Positions 7,974 through 17,155 of a stretch of 41,939 nucleotides of DNA are shown piece after piece (position 1 is the first letter of the stretch; each line of letters starts with the position of its first letter). The notes beneath the pieces were generated by a model that had not been told where the DNA came from, made no database searches, and saw only the letters and a program-made list of their open reading frames with translations. Source of the stretch: Gammaproteobacteria bacterium (GTDB taxonomy: Bacteria; Pseudomonadota; Gammaproteobacteria; Pseudomonadales; Halieaceae); the NCBI GenBank assembly GCA_030426545.1, contig JAUHYL010000034.1, positions 1 through 41,939 of the forward strand. Direction: 5' to 3'. A program made the translations under genes and the position numbers.

Positions 7974-8688
7974 GTTCACACACAAGCTGCTGGCCAGTGC
8001 CTTTCCCAATTACTGTCTCTTTTGCGGCTTGCCCAGCTGCCGCAACCTCGCCCTGTGCGAGGCCTGCGAGGGAGACCTGCCCCGCAACCACTACCCTTGT
8101 CCGCGCTGTGCATTGCCCCTGGCCCCCACCGAGGCAGACGCCCGGCGCGCCGCCTGCGGCAACTGCCTGCGCTCGCCACCGCCTTTTACGGCCAGCACCG
8201 CGCCCTGGGTATACGACCCCTTCTTCGCCCACTTGATAGGCCGCTGGAAGGACGCCGGTGAGCAGGGTTTTAGCGGCTTGCTGGCGCAACTCTGGCTGAA
8301 TGCCGCCAGCGACCCTGGCGAGGTGGATCTACTGGTTCCGGTACCCCTGCACTGGCGCAAGCGCTGGCAGCGCGGCTTCAACCAGGCGGAGCTGTTTGCG
8401 CAGGCACTGCTGTGCTTGCGCCCTGCGCTGGGGCAACTGGACACCGCTCTGGTCCGGCGCAGGGTCAATACCGGCTCCCAGCGCTCGATGACAGCCAGAC
8501 ACCGGCGCACCAACCTGTCCAACGCCTTTACCACCCGGCGCAGCTGTGACAACCTGCGCATCGCTATCATTGATGACGTGATGACCACTGGTGCAACTGC
8601 CCGCTCCCTCGCAACTGTTCTCGCGGCGGCGGGGGCCAGTCACATCGAAGTCTGGTGCATTGCGCGCACCCCTACTCCCGGTTCCTGA
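7954..8688 (+). CDS. comF: ComF-family phosphoribosyltransferase-like protein
   Basis: This 244-residue protein has an N-terminal zinc-ribbon region with Cys pairs C21/C24 and C35/C38 and further Cys at about 49, 52, 68 and 71. The C-terminal type I phosphoribosyltransferase fold carries the PRPP loop IAIIDDVMTTGAT (about 205-217). LVPVPLHWRKRWQRGFNQAE is the usual ComF core. In naturally competent bacteria ComF is cytoplasmic and needed for DNA uptake or primosome loading of incoming ssDNA. A location next to bioB is common in gammaproteobacteria and does not imply a biotin role. The start ATG lies inside the BirA operator. The stop is 4 nt before modA. Confidence 0.92.
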   Translation: MASLVNKFTHKLLASAFPNYCLFCGLPSCRNLALCEACEGDLPRNHYPCPRCALPLAPTEADARRAACGNCLRSPPPFTASTAPWVYDPFFAHLIGRWKDAGEQGFSGLLAQLWLNAASDPGEVDLLVPVPLHWRKRWQRGFNQAELFAQALLCLRPALGQLDTALVRRRVNTGSQRSMTARHRRTNLSNAFTTRRSCDNLRIAIIDDVMTTGATARSLATVLAAAGASHIEVWCIARTPTPGS

Positions 8689-8692
8689 ACGA

Positions 8693-9409
8693 ATGAATCT
8701 GCGCCTGTCGTCCCCATTGCATCGCGCCGCCGTACACGCGGTGCTGGCGCTGCTTCTGATCTGTTCGTCAGCGGCAGCGGAAACGCTGCGGGTCGCGGTA
8801 GCGGCAAACTTCAAACCCACGCTGGAAAATATCAACCGGCACTACCGGGCGCAGACCGGTATCGTCGTATTGCTCAGTAGCGCATCGACCGGCGTGTTGA
8901 CCACACAACTGCAACACGGCGCACCATTCGACATCTTTTTCGCGGCCGATGCGCAACAACCCGCCCTGCTGGCGACCGGCAACAAGTCCAGAACATTCTG
9001 CTACGCGGTGGGCAAGCTGGCGCTGGCCGGCGGATCAATCGATGATCTGGCTGATGCCTCCCGCAGTCTTGCCATCGCCAACCCTGTTACCGCGCCCTAT
9101 GGTCGCGCGGCGCTGGAAGTTGTTTCCCGCAAGGCGTTCAGCGCAGCCAGTAAGCGCAAGCTGGTGCGCGCCAACAACGCTGCCCAGGCGTACCAGTTTT
9201 GGTACAGCGGAGCAGTCGACCTTGCACTGTTGCCACGAGCACTGGCCCCGGATGACGCCGTTGCCATTCCGGTGCAATGGCATGCGCCTATCGAACAACA
9301 TGCCTACATCGCGCGGCCCTCACCCGCCGTGACGCGCTACCTGAACTGGGTGAGAAGTGATACGGTGCGCTCTCTGATTATCGAGGCTGGCTACGAATCT
9401 TGTCCCTGA
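8693..9409 (+). CDS. modA: Molybdate ABC transporter, periplasmic binding protein ModA
   Basis: The protein has 239 residues from ATG 8693; a longer frame from 8591 overlaps comF and adds no homology. The N-terminus is a Sec signal peptide (MNLRLSS, hydrophobic AVLALLLICSSAAA, cleavage near residue 29 before ETLRVAVAANF). Oxyanion-binding family motifs are VAVAANF, LLSSASTGVL, PFDIFFAADAQQP and IANPVTAPYGRAA. It should bind molybdate or tungstate in the periplasm and deliver it to ModB. It starts 4 nt after comF and overlaps modB by 10 nt. The discrimination between molybdate and tungstate cannot be read from the sequence. Confidence 0.88.
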   Translation: MNLRLSSPLHRAAVHAVLALLLICSSAAAETLRVAVAANFKPTLENINRHYRAQTGIVVLLSSASTGVLTTQLQHGAPFDIFFAADAQQPALLATGNKSRTFCYAVGKLALAGGSIDDLADASRSLAIANPVTAPYGRAALEVVSRKAFSAASKRKLVRANNAAQAYQFWYSGAVDLALLPRALAPDDAVAIPVQWHAPIEQHAYIARPSPAVTRYLNWVRSDTVRSLIIEAGYESCP

Positions 9410-10086
9410 GCGACGCCGAGCTGAATGCCATCTACCTGACGCTGCTGCTGGCGTCGGTGACTACCGCAATTCTCTTATTGGTGGGCACGCCGCTGGCATG
9501 GTGGTTATCGCGACGCCGCGGCAGTGTTGCGGCCCTGGTGGAAGCCAGCGTTGCCCTGCCGCTGATACTTCCGCCCACCGTACTCGGCTTTTACCTGTTG
9601 TTGATGTTTGCGCCAGATACACCCCTGGGTCGCGCCTGGGAATCCCTCACAGGTGCACCGCTGGCATTCAGTTTCAGCGCGCTGGTGATTGGCTCGGTCA
9701 TCTACTCGCTCCCGTTCGTGGTGCAACCACTACAAACCGCGTTCTCGCGCGTCCCTGCGGGTACGCTGCAGGCCGCCGCTACACTGGGGGCAACACCGCG
9801 CGATCAATTCTTCAGTATTGTTCTGCCCATGAGCTCGCGCAGCTTTACTACCGCTGCAAGCCTTGGCTTCGCACATACGGTTGGCGAGTTCGGCGTGGTG
9901 CTAATGATTGGCGGGAACATCCCGGGGGAGACCCAGGTGTTGTCTATCGCACTGTACGATTTTGTAGAGTCCCTACAGTTCGCCGAGGCGCATCGCCTGT
10001 CGGCGATGCTTATCGTGTTTTCACTGGCCTTACTGTTTTTCCTTTATCGCCGCGAAGATGCCAGCGCATGGCGCGTTAGCGCATGA
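9400..10086 (+). CDS. modB: Molybdate ABC transporter permease ModB
   Basis: This 228-residue inner-membrane permease has about five hydrophobic segments (around 10-35, 47-70, 85-110, 135-170 and 195-215). The EAA-loop region LQAAATLGATPRDQFFSIVLPMS contacts the ATPase. ALPLILPPTVLGFYLLL and GFAHTVGEFGVVLMIGGNIPGET are family-typical ModB sequences. The start is a TTG at 9400 overlapping the modA 3' end; no ATG is available in a suitable place. Its TGA overlaps the modC ATG (10083-10086), indicating coupled translation. It forms the channel of the ModABC importer. Confidence 0.93.
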   Translation: MSLSDAELNAIYLTLLLASVTTAILLLVGTPLAWWLSRRRGSVAALVEASVALPLILPPTVLGFYLLLMFAPDTPLGRAWESLTGAPLAFSFSALVIGSVIYSLPFVVQPLQTAFSRVPAGTLQAAATLGATPRDQFFSIVLPMSSRSFTTAASLGFAHTVGEFGVVLMIGGNIPGETQVLSIALYDFVESLQFAEAHRLSAMLIVFSLALLFFLYRREDASAWRVSA

Positions 10087-11192
10087 GCGCCATCGAACTG
10101 AACATCGACTGCAGCGGCGCTCAGAATTTTTCTCTGAGGGTGGACTGCAAGCTTCCTGCACAGGGCGTCACTGCAATCTATGGGCCCAGCGGCAGTGGTA
10201 AAACCACTCTACTGGACTGCATTGCGGGCTTGCGCGCACCGGGAGCCGACAGCCTGATTCGCATCGGCAACCAGGTTCTCAGTGATCAGAACGTACAGCT
10301 TGCACCCTGGCGACGCGAGGTCGGTTATGTATTCAGCAAAGCACGGCTCTTTTCACATCTAAGCGTACAGGGCAACCTGCGCTACGCACTTCAGCGCCGC
10401 CGCACACGTGGCAACTTTACGATCGACGATGTATCCAGGTGGTTGCAGCTGGACACACTTATGGAGCGATCACCAGATTCCCTGTCTGCCGGTCAACAAC
10501 AGCGTGTCGCTATCGCGCGGGCACTGTTGAGCGCGCCGCAGATACTGCTGCTGGACGAACCGTTTACCAATCTCGATGGGGTGGCGCGCAAACAGTGCAT
10601 ACAACTCCTGCAGCAACTCTCGTCCGAGCTGGATATTCCCATGCTGTTTGTCAGTCACGACATAGAAGAAGTCAGCGAACTGGCGGACTACCTACTACTC
10701 CTGGAGGAGGGCCGCGTCCGCTCGCAGGGACCCCTGATCGAACTGTGCAGCCGACTGGATAGCGGGCTGGCTCAAGAAGAACGCGCCGCTGCAATTCTCT
10801 GCGCGGGCATCAGCAGGCACGACGAGGAGTACGGACTGAGTGAGCTAGATGTTGAAGGGGAAACCATCACGGTAGCGGCCCTGCAACGCCCGGTCGGTTC
10901 AGCGCAACGTCTGCGCATCCCGGCGCGGGACGTCAGTATCTGCAGGCAACGCCCCACTGACAGCAGCATTCTGAACATACTACCTGTGACTGTGCAGGAG
11001 ATGTCCGCGATCGGTCCGTCAAGCCTCACCCTCAGGCTGGCACTGGGAACGCAGTACCTCCTGGCGCGCATCACACGCAAGTCCGCGGCCAACCTGGACC
11101 TCCAGGTGGGAGATACGGTTTACGCGCAGATTAAGAGCGTTGCACTTGTCAGTGCACCGGCAGATGGCAACGCACCAGTGGAGAACCTATGA
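10083..11192 (+). CDS. modC: Molybdate ABC transporter ATPase ModC, Q-loop Gln replaced by Ser
   Basis: This 369-residue ABC ATPase has Walker A GPSGSGKTT (34-42), signature LSAGQQQR (134-141), Walker B ILLLDEP (154-160) and switch His H192 in FVSHDIEE. The C-terminal part (about 285-360) is a TOBE/Mop molybdate-binding domain, as usual in ModC. The Q-loop reads GYVFSKARLF (81-90). Where ModC normally has VFQEARLF, the Gln is S85 (codon AGC). The rest of the nucleotide-binding machinery looks intact, so the protein may still be active, but coupling could differ. Stop and srkA start overlap in an ATGA (11189-11192). Confidence 0.93.
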   Translation: MSAIELNIDCSGAQNFSLRVDCKLPAQGVTAIYGPSGSGKTTLLDCIAGLRAPGADSLIRIGNQVLSDQNVQLAPWRREVGYVFSKARLFSHLSVQGNLRYALQRRRTRGNFTIDDVSRWLQLDTLMERSPDSLSAGQQQRVAIARALLSAPQILLLDEPFTNLDGVARKQCIQLLQQLSSELDIPMLFVSHDIEEVSELADYLLLLEEGRVRSQGPLIELCSRLDSGLAQEERAAAILCAGISRHDEEYGLSELDVEGETITVAALQRPVGSAQRLRIPARDVSICRQRPTDSSILNILPVTVQEMSAIGPSSLTLRLALGTQYLLARITRKSAANLDLQVGDTVYAQIKSVALVSAPADGNAPVENL

Positions 11193-12172
11193 GCGATGAA
11201 CACCCGTATGAACGTCTCGGGCCCGACAGGGTTATCGCCGCGGTGGAATCTACCGGACGCTTGTGCGATGCACGCCTGCTGGCTCTGAACAGTTACGAAA
11301 ATCGTGTGTACCAGGTTGGCATTGAAGACGACGAACCCCTGATCGCAAAGTTCTATCGCCCCGAGCGGTGGTCCGATGAACAGATCCAGGAGGAACACGA
11401 CTTCAGTTTCGAGTTGCTGGAAGCCGAAATTTCCGTGGTGGCGCCGCTCAAAAATGAAGACGGCGTCAGCCTGCACCGTCACGAGGGATTTCGTTTCGCA
11501 CTGTTTCCGCGCAGGGGTGGCTATCCGCCAGAGCTGGACAACTTCGACAATCTCCTGGTGCTGGGCCGCACTCTGGGCAGGATTCACCAGGTGGGCGCCG
11601 CGCGCACGTTCGCCTCACGTCAGAACATTTCCATAGAACGCATGATTGCAGCGAGCCGGGAGTTTTTGCTGGCCGAGTTTATCCCCGCCGACCTGCGAGA
11701 AGCCTACGAATCGCTTTCAGCCGACATACAGCGAACAGCAGCGGCCGTGTACGACAACGTCGGGGAGGCTGACGTGCAGCGCATCCACGGCGATTGCCAC
11801 GTGGGCAATATTCTGTGGCGGGATAATACCGCGCACTTCGTTGACCTGGACGATTGCTGCACAGGCCCGGCAGTACAGGATCTATGGATGTTTCTGAACG
11901 GAGAGCGCCACGAGAGACAGCTGCAAATATCCGAACTGATCGAAGGCTACAGCGAGTTTTGCGACTTCAGACCCATGCAGCTGCGCTGGATAGAGGCCCT
12001 GCGCGCAATGCGCCTTGTGCACTACGCGGCATGGCTGGGCAGGCGCTGGCAGGATCCGGCGTTCCCACGCAGTTTCACCTGGTTCAATAGCCCACGCTAC
12101 TGGTCTGACCACATTCTTGAATTGCGCGAACAACTGGCGGCGCTACAGGAAGAGCCGCTGGCCCTGCTCTGA
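11189..12172 (+). CDS. srkA: Stress-response Ser/Thr kinase SrkA (YihE/RdoA family)
   Basis: The 327-residue length is nearly identical to E. coli SrkA. The phosphotransferase fold is shown by RIHGDCHVGNILW with catalytic D202 and metal-binding N207, and by FVDLDDC with D219. NSYENRVYQVG and LIAKFYRPERW near the N-terminus are characteristic, the latter holding the ATP-binding lysine. In E. coli the cytoplasmic kinase counteracts stress-induced death and is induced by the Cpx envelope-stress system. Here it is translationally coupled to modC, an unusual partner, suggesting expression as the last gene of comF-modABC-srkA. The downstream gene is convergent, with no clear terminator in the 39-nt gap. 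Confidence 0.93.
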   Translation: MSDEHPYERLGPDRVIAAVESTGRLCDARLLALNSYENRVYQVGIEDDEPLIAKFYRPERWSDEQIQEEHDFSFELLEAEISVVAPLKNEDGVSLHRHEGFRFALFPRRGGYPPELDNFDNLLVLGRTLGRIHQVGAARTFASRQNISIERMIAASREFLLAEFIPADLREAYESLSADIQRTAAAVYDNVGEADVQRIHGDCHVGNILWRDNTAHFVDLDDCCTGPAVQDLWMFLNGERHERQLQISELIEGYSEFCDFRPMQLRWIEALRAMRLVHYAAWLGRRWQDPAFPRSFTWFNSPRYWSDHILELREQLAALQEEPLALL

Positions 12173-12211
12173 CCACCCGTTCGCGAGCAGGAGCGGCGAC
12201 TGGCCGTCAGG

Positions 12212-12934
12212 TTAGTGCCGTCTTGCGTTTGGATAGATCACTGACCACAGCCAGCGCCAAAAGGAATTTCCCTTCAGCACATCACGATCGACCGCGTCAA
12301 AAAACTGCGCCAAACCGGCCGGATCACTGAAATAATCCATGCGCGTATGAAACTCGCGCTCGCTATCCAGCTCTTTTACGACTTTCGCCGGACTGCCGGC
12401 AACGATTACGTTTGCCGGCACATCGTGGGTCACCACGGAGCGCGCAGCAACAACGCTGTTGTCGCCGATGGTTACTCCCTTCAACACCGCGGAGCCATCG
12501 CCGAGCCACACGTTGTCCCCTATATGCACCGGCTGCGGCTCATCGCGAACCATGCGGTCGTAGATGGTGTGCCAGTCACAGTCCGTGATATACGCCCCGT
12601 TGGCGAGCATCACCCCGTCGCCCAACAGGATTTCGTCGCTGGCGCTGATGCGCGAGCCCGGACTCATCAGGCAGCCATCGCCGATGCTGACGCGCCCCTC
12701 GCCCTGGCCACGCCCCCAGACTCCCACCTCTACCCGATTCCCCGGCGCACCTATGGCAGTGAATGAATGTCCGATCCGGATGTTGTTCCCGGAGATGCTG
12801 ACGTACCAGGGTTTCATGAAATTGTGGAACTGGCCCAGACTCTCGCACTCTGCGCCAAGGTAATACTCGACATACCAGTTCACAAACCTGAGATAAGCTC
12901 TTTTCAGCCAGTAGGGACGGAGATCTTCGCGCAT
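12212..12934 (-). CDS. Left-handed beta-helix (hexapeptide repeat) acyltransferase
   Basis: The 240-residue protein contains hexapeptide repeats from about residue 50 to 170 ([LIV]-G-x-x forms such as VSIGDG, ILLGDGVMLANGAYI, VHIGDNVWLGDGSAVLKGVTIGDNSVVAARSVV). They end in the common cap VPANVIVAGSPAKVVKEL. Such proteins are trimeric acetyl/acyl-CoA-dependent transferases of the maa/NodL/WbbJ type; ITDCDWHTIYD contains a His that could be catalytic. N- and C-terminal extensions of about 50 and 60 residues (the latter ending FWRWLWSVIYP) suggest membrane association. The acceptor is unknown. It is convergent with srkA and divergent from the TrmB-like gene. Confidence 0.82.
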   Translation of the reverse strand: MREDLRPYWLKRAYLRFVNWYVEYYLGAECESLGQFHNFMKPWYVSISGNNIRIGHSFTAIGAPGNRVEVGVWGRGQGEGRVSIGDGCLMSPGSRISASDEILLGDGVMLANGAYITDCDWHTIYDRMVRDEPQPVHIGDNVWLGDGSAVLKGVTIGDNSVVAARSVVTHDVPANVIVAGSPAKVVKELDSEREFHTRMDYFSDPAGLAQFFDAVDRDVLKGNSFWRWLWSVIYPNARRH

Positions 12935-13025
12935 GGTTCAGCCTGTGATTCTGGATAGAAAGATTATGCCCGGTTATGATCGCAGCGCTGGTGATTAACA
13001 TCAAACCCAGGAGGGATAGCCGAAG

Positions 13026-13703
13026 GTGCTGAACCGGGCCGCAAAGCAGGCCAACTCGCGGCAGGTGCAGAGCAATCAGCGCCACCTGCACCCCAACCTG
13101 TACAAAATAGTAGATCGCCACCTGAATACGCACTACCGGGCAACGGTTGCAGGACATAACCTGAGGGCCTATGACCGGCTGCAGGAGCAGGCACAGCGCG
13201 ACGGCCGGCCGCTGATTCTGGATTCTTTTTGTGGCACTGGCCGCAGCACTCAGCTACTGGCCACGCGTTTTCCGGAGCATCTTGTGGTCGGCATCGACAG
13301 ATCCGCCCACCGCCTGTCAAAGCACGGCACATTGCAGCGGGACAATTACCTCTTACTGCGTGCAGAGTGTGAGCCGGTCTGGCAGCTACTTGCCGAGAAT
13401 CACATACGATTGGCGCATCACTATCTCCTCTACCCCAATCCATGGCCCAAGTCACGGCACCTGCAGCGGCGGATCCACGGGCATGCCAACTTCCCCCAAC
13501 TGCTGGCGCTGGGCGGCAACCTGGAGTTGCGCTCCAACTGGCAAATATACGTGGAGGAATTTGGCGCAGCCATGCATCACGCGGGACAGCGCGGCATCGT
13601 GGCCAGACTGGGGGAAATCGAACAACCCATGACACTGTTCGAAAAAAAGTACCGGGAAAGCGGACACCCCATCTGGACATATCGCTGCCAGATCGCGCCG
13701 TGA
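13026..13703 (+). CDS. Divergent TrmB-like SAM-dependent methyltransferase
   Basis: This 225-residue class I methyltransferase has SAM motif LILDSFCGTGRST (63-75) and acidic motif VVGIDRS (87-93). YPNPWPKSRHLQRR (136-149) is unmistakably related to the FPDPWxKxRHxKRR motif of tRNA m7G46 methyltransferase TrmB. However, the Asp of PDPW is N138 and the usual TDW is S170-N171-W172. The C-terminal FEKKYRESGHPIW resembles the TrmB end. It is therefore a paralogue whose substrate may differ from m7G46, or which may have lost activity. The start is a GTG at 13026 preceded by AGGAGG (13009-13014), an 11-nt gap. It reads away from the acyltransferase gene and into cysE. Confidence 0.78.
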   Translation: MLNRAAKQANSRQVQSNQRHLHPNLYKIVDRHLNTHYRATVAGHNLRAYDRLQEQAQRDGRPLILDSFCGTGRSTQLLATRFPEHLVVGIDRSAHRLSKHGTLQRDNYLLLRAECEPVWQLLAENHIRLAHHYLLYPNPWPKSRHLQRRIHGHANFPQLLALGGNLELRSNWQIYVEEFGAAMHHAGQRGIVARLGEIEQPMTLFEKKYRESGHPIWTYRCQIAP

Positions 13704-13720
13704 CGAGGCGGGCGTAATGA

Positions 13721-13750
13721 GCTACCCTTCCTCCCTCATGATGAGGTAGC
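13721..13750 (+). promoter_or_regulatory. Hairpin overlapping the cysE ribosome-binding site
   Basis: GCTACC (13721-13726) is complementary to GGTAGC (13745-13750), and the alternative CCTC (13734-13737) pairs with GAGG (13743-13746). The GAGG is the likely Shine-Dalgarno of cysE, 7 nt before its ATG, so either pairing would partly hide it. This is too short to be called a riboswitch. Confidence 0.35.
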
Positions 13751-13753
13751 AGT

Positions 13754-14578
13754 ATGTCTCCCCAAAACATCGACCCAATCTGGAGCAGGATCAGGGAAGA
13801 AGTCAGCAGCCATGCGGCCGACGAGCCAATACTGGCGAGCTTCCTGCACGCCACGATTCTCAACCACACGCGGCTTGAACTGGCGCTGAGTTTTCACCTG
13901 GCCAGCCAGCTGGACAGCCCCACAGCATCCTCCCTCCTGCTGCGCGAAGTCATACTTGAAGCAATGGACAGCGACGAAGCAATCCGCAACGCCATTCGCG
14001 AAGATCTGCGGGCAGTCCAGGAACGCGACTCAGCCTGCCACGAACTGTACATCCCCTTCCTCTACTTCAAGGGCTTCCACGCCCTGCAGGCGCATCGTGT
14101 CGCACACTGGCTGTGGACTGGAGGAAGAGAATCACTGGCGCTGTTTTTTCAGAATCGTATGTCGGCGGAGTTTGGCGTAGACATCCACCCGGCCGCGCGC
14201 ATGGGCCACGGCATCATGCTGGATCACGCCACGGGCCTGGTCATCGGCGAGACGGCAGTCGTTGGCAATAACGTTTCCATTCTGCAATCGGTAACACTGG
14301 GCGGAACCGGCAAAGATGAAGGCGACCGCCATCCAAAAATTGGCGACGGCGTTCTGATTAGCGCCGGGGCAAAGATCCTCGGCAATATTAACGTGGGTGA
14401 AGGCGCCAAGGTTGGGGCTGGCAGTGTGGTGCTCGAAGATGTGCCGCCGCACACTACGGTGGCGGGAGTGCCGGCAAAAGTCGTCGGACGTCCTTCGTCC
14501 GCGCAACCGGCACTGGAGATGGATCACGACTTTTGCTGCGACGAAGTAGCGATGGCGGCACAGAAAGACCTGCCCTGA
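13754..14578 (+). CDS. cysE: Serine O-acetyltransferase CysE
   Basis: This 274-residue cytoplasmic enzyme makes O-acetylserine from serine and acetyl-CoA, the committed step of cysteine synthesis. The N-terminal helical SATase domain covers about 1-135. GVDIHPAARMGHGIMLDHATG (141-161) contains the catalytic pair D143 and H158, at the same numbers as E. coli CysE. Hexapeptide repeats follow (SVTLGGTGK, HPKIGDGVLISAGAKILGNI), with a C-terminal tail to 274. The tail in other species carries the cysteine-feedback and CysK-docking segment; here it ends AAQKDLP rather than the usual Ile, so docking to CysK by the standard C-terminal Ile is not expected. It is convergent with hemE, 15 nt away. Confidence 0.95.
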   Translation: MSPQNIDPIWSRIREEVSSHAADEPILASFLHATILNHTRLELALSFHLASQLDSPTASSLLLREVILEAMDSDEAIRNAIREDLRAVQERDSACHELYIPFLYFKGFHALQAHRVAHWLWTGGRESLALFFQNRMSAEFGVDIHPAARMGHGIMLDHATGLVIGETAVVGNNVSILQSVTLGGTGKDEGDRHPKIGDGVLISAGAKILGNINVGEGAKVGAGSVVLEDVPPHTTVAGVPAKVVGRPSSAQPALEMDHDFCCDEVAMAAQKDLP

Positions 14579-14593
14579 CGTTACTCTCGCTAT

Positions 14594-15661
14594 CTACCGC
14601 TGATGATACTGCGGTGAAAGCTCCTGTACCGCATCGACAAACGCGGTGACATTATCCGGGTTTACGCCGGGCGTTATACCGTGTCCCAGGTTGAATACGT
14701 GCCCGCTACCCGCGCCGTAGCCAGCCAGAATGGCAGCCACTTCCTCGCGAATACGTCCTGGCGATGCGAACAGCATCGACGGATCCATATTACCCTGCAG
14801 TGCAACGCGATCGCCCACGCGACTGCGCGCGCCCTGTATATCGGTTGTCCAGTCAATGCCGACAGCCTGCGCCCCGCAATCGGCAATTACCTCCAACCAC
14901 TGCCCGCCGCCCTTGGTGAATACGATCACCGGCACGGGGCGGCCATCGGACTCTGCGGGCAGTTGCTCGATGATGCGTCGCATATACTGCAGTGAAAATT
15001 CCCGGTAACCGGCAGCGCTAAGACTCCCCCCCCAGGTGTCAAAAATCTGCAGCGCCTGCGCACCCGCTCGCACCTGCGCGGCCAGGTAATCGGCCACCGC
15101 ATCGGCAAGCAGTTCCAGCAGGGCATGCATCAACGCTGGCTGATCATAGGCCATCGCTTTCACGCGGGCAAAGTCCTTTGACGAGCCGCCTTCAACCATA
15201 TAGGTCGCAAGCGTCCAGGGACTGCCCGAAAACCCGATGAGTGGCACATCGCCATTGAGCGCATTTCGAATGGTGCGCACTGCGTTCATGACGTAGCCAA
15301 GGTCGTCATCTGCGTTGACGCTGTTAAGCGCAGCGAGGTCGGCCTCACTGCGCACGGTTTTTCTGAATTTAGGGCCTTCGCCCTCTTCAAAGTACAGGCC
15401 CAGTCCAAGCGCGTCGGGCACAGTCAGGATGTCGGAAAAAAGAATCGCCGCGTCCATGGGATAACGCCGCAGGGGCTGCAAGGTAACTTCGCAGGCTAGC
15501 TCTGCGTTTTTGCACAGGTCCAGGAAGGAGCCTGCTTGCTGCCGGGTAGCGCGGTACTCGGGGAGGTAGCGTCCTGCCTGGCGCATCATCCAGATCGGCG
15601 TACGGTCTACCGGCTGGCGCATGAGTGTACGCAGAAAACGATCGTTCTTTAATTCACTCAT
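14594..15661 (-). CDS. hemE: Uroporphyrinogen decarboxylase HemE
   Basis: This enzyme removes four carboxyls from uroporphyrinogen III to give coproporphyrinogen III in haem synthesis. It has 355 residues from ATG 15661 ([22 protein letters not shown]), matching the family start. A TTG 18 nt upstream is also in frame, but GAGAAG sits five bases before the ATG. The signature [14 protein letters not shown] (with the substrate-binding Arg) and [17 protein letters not shown] (catalytic Asp) are intact, as is the later [10 protein letters not shown] region. The gene follows gltD by about 50 nt on the same strand and may be the last gene of the gltBD transcript. Confidence 0.97.
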   Translation of the reverse strand: MSELKNDRFLRTLMRQPVDRTPIWMMRQAGRYLPEYRATRQQAGSFLDLCKNAELACEVTLQPLRRYPMDAAILFSDILTVPDALGLGLYFEEGEGPKFRKTVRSEADLAALNSVNADDDLGYVMNAVRTIRNALNGDVPLIGFSGSPWTLATYMVEGGSSKDFARVKAMAYDQPALMHALLELLADAVADYLAAQVRAGAQALQIFDTWGGSLSAAGYREFSLQYMRRIIEQLPAESDGRPVPVIVFTKGGGQWLEVIADCGAQAVGIDWTTDIQGARSRVGDRVALQGNMDPSMLFASPGRIREEVAAILAGYGAGSGHVFNLGHGITPGVNPDNVTAFVDAVQELSPQYHQR

Positions 15662-15713
15662 CGCGGCTTCTCTACTCAATATCTGGTGACAACTGATTCA
15701 GCGACAACCGAAC

Positions 15714-17141
<1,428 letters not shown>

Positions 17142-17155
17142 CTACCGCCGGGCCG

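Noticed and set aside
8591-8692. Upstream extension of modA
   Set aside because: It overlaps comF, is not signal-peptide-like, and ATG 8693 directly precedes a normal signal peptide.
12173-12211. Terminator between convergent srkA and the acyltransferase gene
   Set aside because: No stem of useful length with a T-tract is visible in the 39 nt.
13026-13703. Annotation as canonical trmB
   Set aside because: Key Asp positions are Asn and the SAM motif is atypical, so I call it TrmB-like only.
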